Positions 58,514 through 64,000 of a DNA stretch of 64,000 nucleotides are shown one piece after another. This DNA is from Marsupella aquatica (lineage: Eukaryota > Marchantiophyta). The position numbers were made by a program, and so were the translations under genes. Under the pieces are notes generated by a model, which did not search any database, was not told the DNA's origin, and saw nothing but the letters and a program-made list of their open reading frames with translations. The stretch spans positions 6,820,001 to 6,884,000 of the forward strand of contig OZ316891.1 of the NCBI GenBank assembly GCA_973895155.1, written 5' to 3'. Each line of letters opens with the position of its first letter. The first letter of the stretch is position 1.

Positions 58514-59776
58514 TAAGTCAGAGATTTTGAACCTTCTGCAACGTTGAGGAGGTGCACCCGAGTTTTAACCTTCTGCGTTTGCACATCCTTGCTCTGCTTC
58601 AATTGTCGGGGGAGTTATGTTTCAATGAATTAATGATTCGAATGCGGATCAAAGTCTTTTAGGGATTATAGTTCAACGGGTTGACAAGAACCAAGGGAAT
58701 CCGTCCTTCGTATTGAGGGTTCGTGTTCATGGGATCTCTTCCTCTTTGCCATGTCTATGAAGGGCTTGCTTGCTTGACTGCGCTTTACTCGTCTCCTTCT
58801 CTACCAATGACTAATTTATCATGTTTCCTTCAGTCCTCGTGTGCTGGTGATTGCAATTGTGATGTTTCCTCGATCCTTTGTTTGGCCGTTTTCACATTTC
58901 ATTTTTGTGCTTTGTTCTCTCATTACCCGATATCCCTCAGCAATCTGAGTATTGTCATCCCAGATGCCTTTTCGGTACTGTCAAGCGTTTATCTTGCCTT
59001 GAAAGTTTGGGTGATAAAATGGAAGTTCTGGTTATCATGTCGGTCACATACATGTGTAGGCCTTTCCAGTTAGCCATTAAAGCTATGTGGGTTTTAATCA
59101 TTGAACTTAAGAAACGTACCTGCTTGCGTACATATGAAGTGTAGGGTAACCCATCCCCAAGAGGGGGTAATGGTATGTAATCCCAGAGGGCGCTGAGCCC
59201 AAGGGGGTTACATCCATTATCCCCAAGTGGGGATGAGTTACCGAGCATAAAGCCTGAGTGAATTTTTACTCAACATTCAGTTCAGTTTTAAACAGTAAAA
59301 GTGTGATCCGTCACTATCTGCTAGTTGCACTTACCCTATTTCTCATTCAAATTTCATAATCCCCAGGCCAGGCTAGCCCAGGGATTCCGTGTCTTCACCT
59401 GGGGGTAATGCCTCATAACCTAGTACACATATACAAAGAAAAAATTCACGAGGGGTTTACGATTGAATTAATTGGTTCTGACCCATACTATGGAAATGTT
59501 TGTAAGTGGGATATATTTGTAGTTTCCATGCAAAGAAGCTTATGATTATAACTTGAAAATAAACATAGAATTAAGAATGTTGATTCACTTATATATGTTG
59601 AGACTGTAATGACAATGTATATGATTTTTTTGATCTTAGGAAAGAGATGGAGGAACTGAGCAAGACAGTGCTTGATGGGAAAATGCGGCTACAAAATGTA
59701 GCAAATCTGGGCAGACAGATCTAGGAAAGCTAGAACTGAATTCCTTATATGTGAAGGAGCTTGTTATGGTTGTGAA
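58514..59776 (+). other. Possible non-coding transcript region
   Basis: T/C-rich sequence with short frames. A block at about 59640-59724 starts after an 'atcttag' acceptor and is open for 27 codons with a charged, helical residue mix (KEMEELSKTVLDGK) before a TAG. It could be the last exon of a small gene whose other exons I could not find. A hairpin-prone segment with repeated 'ccccaagtgggg/ccccaagaggggg' words lies at about 59150-59235. Confidence 0.3.
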
Positions 59777-59930
59777 CTCGGGGGGTTAACTAAGTATATA
59801 TTTTGGGGTACCACGTGCGATCCTAGCCTAATATAAATAGACCTATTTTATAAAGAAAATATTTTCTATTTTCAATATTAATAACCTATTTTATTTTATA
59901 AAAAGTATATATTAGAGAATATTCTATAAA
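59777..59930 (+). repeat. LTR-like direct repeat, left copy
   Basis: From about 59780 the sequence gggttaactaagtatatatt, then 'ttttggggtaccacgtgcga', 'atataaatagacctatttta' and 'caatattaataacctatttt' matches 63872-64000 in the same order and orientation. The 'atataaata' is TATA-like. The two copies are about 4.1 kb apart. Confidence 0.7.
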
Positions 59931-60188
59931 CATCCTAAAGTATAATACACAGTTGCGCCACTTTTTAGAGTGGTCGTCATTTAAATTTGAAGGGCATAAA
60001 AATTTAAAAATGTGATCAAAGGTAAGTAATAAAATCAAAATGTGGATTGAGTTTAGTGTGACACAAAAAGTTACACCATTGTCCAAGACAAGCCAAATAA
60101 TCACACGAGACACCCCAAAAAGTGAAAGACTTTAATTAATGCATGACAATCAATGCACGAGGATCAAGGAGGATACTCCCTCCAGGCC

Positions 60189-60719
60189 CCGGTTTAACCT
60201 GACGGGCAAGTTGACGGCTTGCCGGGCACGTCAAATGACGGCTCAAAAATGACCAATTTAACGGATATTCCACAATATTCTCCCGAACTCACCCGGACTC
60301 CCCCGGACCCTTCCCGGACTCCCCCAGACCCGAACCCGGACTCCCCCGGACCCCGGTTCGGGGTGGCAGCCAGCCGGGGCCGGGTCTGGGGTCGGGGCTG
60401 GGGAAGGAGGGCGGGGTTTAGAGTCCCGGACTCCCCCGGACCCAAACCCGGACCCTTCCCGAACTCCCCCGAACTCCCCCGACCTACCCTGAACTCCCGG
60501 TCCCCCGAACCTCGCCCGAACTCCCCCGAACCCGGCCCAGACTCCCCCTCACCCGAACTCCCCCTCGCCCGAACTCCCCCGACCTCCCCCAAACCTTGCC
60601 CGAACCCGGCCCGAATGTCTCCCGAACTTGTCCCGGCCCGGACTGCTCCCGAACCCGGGTGCCGGGTTGCCGATTTGCCGACAATTTTTGGCCAGTTTGA
60701 CGAGCAAGGTCAAACCGGG
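60189..60719. mobile_element. Probable non-autonomous Mutator-like element with C-rich core
   Basis: A 9-bp direct repeat, ctccaggcc, lies at 60180-60188 and 60720-60728. Just inside are imperfect inverted ends, ccggtttaacct on the left against a right end whose complement is cccggtttgacct. A 9-bp duplication with short inverted ends fits the Mutator superfamily. The core (about 60290-60650) is a minisatellite of 'ccccgaactcc/cccggactcc' words. It gives long Pro-rich frames on one strand and Gly-rich frames on the other; these are most likely not genes. Confidence 0.5.
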
Positions 60720-61179
60720 CTCCAGGCCTCCATGATCCGTATTGTACATACTTAGAGTATTCTACATATTCAATATTATGTGCAACATAGTTTTGTATAA
60801 TAGTGATAAGAGGAGTTTAATTGCTAATAATATTTTAGTCACTTGATAAATAAATAATTGTTCTCCCAATATTTGTGGTGATTTTTAGAGTCATTTGCAC
60901 TATCATTTTCAATGCCAAAAAACAAAGTAATAAGGCCCAAAGACATAGTGAAACGCATGACACAGACGTTGATGGAAAGTTGTCGGGCGAGGGGCACACT
61001 TGCAATGTAAGGCAGCCCCTCGAAGTGCTCCAGTCGCGCACGGGTGGGGAGGGAGGGGGCGGCGAGCGAGTGGAGTGATGGTGAAATGGGGAAAAGGGGG
61101 AGGTTAAGGTTTAAAAGGAACATAAGAGGAAAACAAGTTTAAAAGGGGGAAAAAACACCTCTCATTTTGTTACACTTTT

Positions 61180-61770
61180 GTGGTTGTCATAGCCAGTGGT
61201 TTGTGCAATGACGTCTTTTATTCAAAGAATTTTTTTGTGCAAGGAGAAAAAAGAAAAAGGGAACTTTTGTGGCTGCCGTGGCCAGTATTTTGCACAATGA
61301 TATCTTTCATTCAACAAAACGTTTTGTGCAATTTTTTATTCAATGATATCTTTTGCACCATGAGCTATTTCTCAACAACATCTTTAACCAAACAACATCT
61401 TTTATGCAACGCACGGGGATTGAAAGGATAGCGATAAAATGGTCATCTTTGCTAAACCCTAAAACCTTAAACCTGAAACCAATAATATAACATTGCGCCA
61501 ATGTATAGAGTGGTCGCCATTCAAATGCAAGGGCATTTTGGGTAAAATACAAACAAAGAAAAAGACTTGCTCCTTCTCTCCTTGACTTTTTACTTCATAA
61601 CATCTTTCACATAATGACAACTTGGATGAAACGACACATTTTTTTTCTTTATAACATCTTTTACTTCACAATATCTTTGGCAAAATGACACATTTTTCTT
61701 ATCAACATCTTTCACATAATGGCATCTTTGGCAAAATGACTTCAAGGACATCTTTTGTGCAATGCACGGG
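61180..61770 (+). repeat. Degenerate 'acatctttt...caatgaca' repeats
   Basis: Words such as 'ttttgtgcaatgcacgggta' and 'acatctttcacataatgaca' recur loosely. A block at 61490-61555 ('gcgcca...agagtggtcgccatt') resembles 59950-60005. The same word family is found at 33240-33470 inside duplication unit 1. Confidence 0.55.
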
Positions 61771-62280
61771 TATTTTCCCTCAACGATGTCTTGGCTGACA
61801 TGACATCTTTTCCCTCAATGATGTCTTTGCTGACACGACATATTTTTTCTCAACGACATCTTGGCCGACATGACAATTGTTTTCTTGACAACATCTTGGC
61901 CAACATGACATCTTCTTTCTCAACGACCTCTTGACCGACATGACAAATTTTTTCCTCAATGACTTCTTTTCTCTTAACGACCTCTTGGCCATCTTTTTTT
62001 CTCAACGACTTCTTTTCTCTCAACGACCTCTTGGCCGACACAACATCTTTTCTCTCCATGACCTCTTGGCCGACACTACATCTTTTTTCTCCACGACCTC
62101 TTGGCCGACACTACATCTTTTCTCTCCATGACCTCTTGGCCAACACAACATCTTTTTCTCTCCACAACCTCTTGGCTGACACTACATCTTTTCTCTCAAC
62201 GACCTCTTTGGCCGACACGACATCTTTTTTTCTCGACATCTTGGCCGACATGACTTCTTTTGTGCAACACACGGGTATTG
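61771..62280 (+). repeat. Minisatellite of about 35 bp, roughly 13 units
   Basis: The unit reads approximately 'ctcaacgacctcttggccga' followed by 'cacaacatcttttct'. It is most regular from 61980 to 62230 and fades towards both ends. It ends in 'gcaacacacgggtattga', the same closing words as the degenerate repeats before it. Frames through it on both strands are repeat translations and should not be called genes. Confidence 0.85.
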
Positions 62281-62370
62281 AGCTAGTGAGTTTATAATAC
62301 CTTCTTTTGCCTCCTACACTTTTTAAAATTTTAATTAATTTCTATCAAAAATACATATTTTGGATCGCAT

Positions 62371-62931
62371 GTGGTTTCTAAGATTTTTGATAGTCAACCC
62401 CCCGAGGTTGTGAAGGGGCTGGTTGCTGAAAAAGAGACAAGTGGGCAAAACTTGGAGGAGAGTATACATCAGGCTGAGACTGAGGAGGTGGAGGTGGAGC
62501 AGATCCGTTCATCAAATAGACTGAAACAATATTTATCTGATGATTACATTTGTTTGTTATCTCATTCCACATACAGCGTCTTCGAGCATATGGAACTCGC
62601 TCTGCTTGCTGATAACAACTTGCTGAACCTAGATACCTCGCCCACTTTATTGTCTGGTTTTTTACAACAATATTTTTCTACTTCTGTAGTAGAACGGGTC
62701 CTTGCTAAGTATAAGGACTTACGGGACTCAATTTTGGGAGTACAATATTTTTTACGTGGTGGTTTTGGATTGCTAGCACTGAGGACTATGGAGAGCATTA
62801 TCAACGATGAGGTACATACAGGTACAAAGGAACAGAGTGGAAATGCGAGTCAGTGTGGAAGTGCAAGCTGTGGCAGAGAGTCCAGTGCCGATGACAGAGT
62901 ACATAGACTACATGAAATAGTTCAAGTCTGA
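62371..62931 (+). pseudogene. Unknown protein fragment followed by an interrupted Gly/Arg-rich stretch
   Basis: A frame of about 186 codons whose content looks coding ('SNRLKQYLSDDYICLLSHST', 'SVVERVLAKYKDLRD'). No domain is recognised. It stops at TGA 62929-62931, but the same frame continues past a second TGA (62962-62964). It then runs into a clean Gly/Arg-rich segment (GLGGYGRGSGGFGG..., to about 63048) before TAA 63067-63069. Both TGA codons lie where an Arg codon (CGA) would continue an RGG-type region, so C-to-T decay is likely. An acceptor-like 'tttctaag' lies just upstream near 62380. Start unknown. Confidence 0.45.
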
Positions 62932-63053
62932 TCAAGAAAAAGACAAGATTCTAGGAGAGGGTGAGGTAGAGGATTAGGCGGCTATGGAAGAGGTTCTGGA
63001 GGTTTTGGAGGTCCTGGTGGTCCGGGTGGGGATGTTGTGACACCGACATTTTT

Positions 63054-63728
63054 GTGGGGGTACATATAACAGATGTTCATTTGCTGGCTTTTTTAACCCC
63101 ACCCAAGGGAGGAGTGCACCGCAGTAGCACCATCAGAAACAGGTCCATGTTGTTTGCCAAAGCAGCAATACTACTAGAGCAGTGGACATTGTACAATCCT
63201 CTACGCAGTGTGCCTTCACATGTGCATTTGTTTCATGGTATGAGGAGTTCATCATGGCAAAGTTTCACGAGGAAGGGGATATGTCCTTTTTATCACAGAA
63301 ATGAATTTCACATTGAAAAGTCATTTTATCTTACCAATTCTCTAGTCCATGCTTTTGAGCATCCCCTTCATGTTCATCCAGGCAAGCTGAGCAATGATAC
63401 TATCAGTGTCCTGGATTTTTCAGTGCCCATTTCAGTTTTGCATGGAGAGGATTATGACACTTCCTTTAAGGTTGCTTGGTTTGAAGAATCTGACACAAGG
63501 TGGAAGGAATTTTGTGAAAGCAATTTCTTTCATCCAAACGATGCCATTGTACATGAGTTTGATGTGGTGATAGGCCCTAGTTGTGTTCCACGTGGAGTTG
63601 GGACTGGAATTGAGGCTCTTGCTATTGGAGGCCGAATATTGACACAAATTTGCTTTGCTTCACTGAGGTTGAGGACTTGGCTCCATGATTATGCTGTGTG
63701 TCTATTACGAGAAGTTCGTGATACTTGA
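63054..63728 (+). CDS. DUF3990-like protein (ADP-ribosyltransferase-like fold)
   Basis: The frame is open for 224 codons and ends at TGA 63726-63728. Its true start is unknown: the first codons are probably preceded by an exon ('acatataacag' acceptor at about 63072), and the first in-frame ATG is near 63147. The order 'HLFHGM', 'GICPFYHRNEFHIEKSFYLT', 'AFEHPL', 'ILHGE/VLHGE' and 'WKEFCE' with 'HEFDVVIGP', then 'QICFASLRLRTWL', matches DUF3990 proteins. These share a fold with small ADP-ribosylating domains. Whether it has any activity is not known. It lies between two LTR-like repeats, next to a decayed Gly/Arg-rich reading frame. Confidence 0.6.
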   Translation: MGVHITDVHLLAFLTPPKGGVHRSSTIRNRSMLFAKAAILLEQWTLYNPLRSVPSHVHLFHGMRSSSWQSFTRKGICPFYHRNEFHIEKSFYLTNSLVHAFEHPLHVHPGKLSNDTISVLDFSVPISVLHGEDYDTSFKVAWFEESDTRWKEFCESNFFHPNDAIVHEFDVVIGPSCVPRGVGTGIEALAIGGRILTQICFASLRLRTWLHDYAVCLLREVRDT

Positions 63729-63871
63729 GGTAATCAAGCTATCATTTTCTAGTTTACATTGTACTGTGACCTGACAATGACTTAGACGTTTTGGAATGAA
63801 TTTCTAACTGTGGAATTTCGAGTGTTATTTTCTCATGTTAACTTTTTGTCCTTGTAACTCCCACAATGGAT

Positions 63872-64000
63872 CTCAGGGGGTTAACTAAGTGTATATTTTG
63901 GGGTACCACGTGCGATCCTAGCATAATATAAATAGACCTATTTTATTAAGAAAATATTCCAAAAATATTCTCCATTTCAATATTAATAACCTATTTTACT
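63872..64000 (+). repeat. LTR-like direct repeat, right copy (cut by window end)
   Basis: Matches 59777-59930: gggttaactaagtgtatatt, then 'ttttggggtaccacgtgcga', 'atataaatagacctatttta' and 'caatattaataacctatttt'. It differs by a small insertion ('ttccaaaaatattctcc') and continues beyond the window. Confidence 0.7.

Noticed and set aside
60194-60755. Long Pro-rich and Gly-rich open frames on both strands
   Set aside because: They are translations of a C-rich minisatellite inside a probable transposable element. Several frames are open at once, which is typical of repeats, not genes.
61440-61490. Telomere-like 'aaaccctaaaacc' words
   Set aside because: Only one or two imperfect units; not an interstitial telomere array.
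61780-62297. Open frames with repeated Leu/Trp/Asp peptides
   Set aside because: They follow the ~35-bp minisatellite in several frames and on both strands, and no domain is visible.

Overview
The window looks like nuclear DNA of a land plant. Three points support this. The minus-strand demethylase at 45.1-52.4 kb has the order JmjN, JmjC, C5HC2, FYRN, FYRC, which is the plant KDM5-type layout. The duplicated GID4 genes read closely like plant GID4 proteins. All split genes use canonical GT/AG introns. An intronless F-box/Kelch gene, a Dpy-30 gene and domesticated or transposon-borne ORFs would fit a non-seed plant such as a bryophyte, lycophyte or fern, but that placement is a weak inference. 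All gene models below were assembled by hand by joining exons with matching phase; none is backed by transcripts.

Left end (1-9.5 kb): the C-terminal part of a 2-oxoglutarate/Fe(II) dioxygenase-like ORF that resembles TET/JBP oxygenases, followed on the same strand by a four-exon gene for an integrase-type (DDE) transposase with all three acidic residues present. Repeat-rich DNA follows, including a 5'-truncated LINE-like insertion on the minus strand with an 18-bp perfect target-site duplication.

10-20 kb: three ordinary plus-strand genes. These are thymidylate kinase (five exons, with two in-frame start codons that suggest dual targeting), a small Dpy-30 motif protein (four exons) and a single-exon F-box/Kelch protein. 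Between the last two lie nested inverted repeats that could fold like small-RNA precursors, and several minisatellites.

25-45 kb: a direct tandem duplication of about 10 kb (25021-35165 and 35166-44990). Each unit carries a six-exon GID4/Vid24 gene on the minus strand, encoding the substrate receptor of the GID/CTLH ubiquitin ligase. Copy 1 is intact (185 aa). Copy 2 has a nonsense codon in the last exon and loses the last 14 residues. The two units also differ by several insertions and local repeats.

45-56 kb: the minus-strand histone H3K4 demethylase-like gene (11 coding exons, 1,336 aa in my model), whose stop codon lies 140 bp beyond the end of the second duplication unit.

56-64 kb: accessory, repeat-dense DNA. 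It contains a 204-bp tandem duplication, a ~100-bp array containing splice-like motifs, a probable non-autonomous Mutator-type element filled with a C-rich minisatellite, a ~35-bp array, and two ORFs (one DUF3990-like) lying between two direct, LTR-like repeats.
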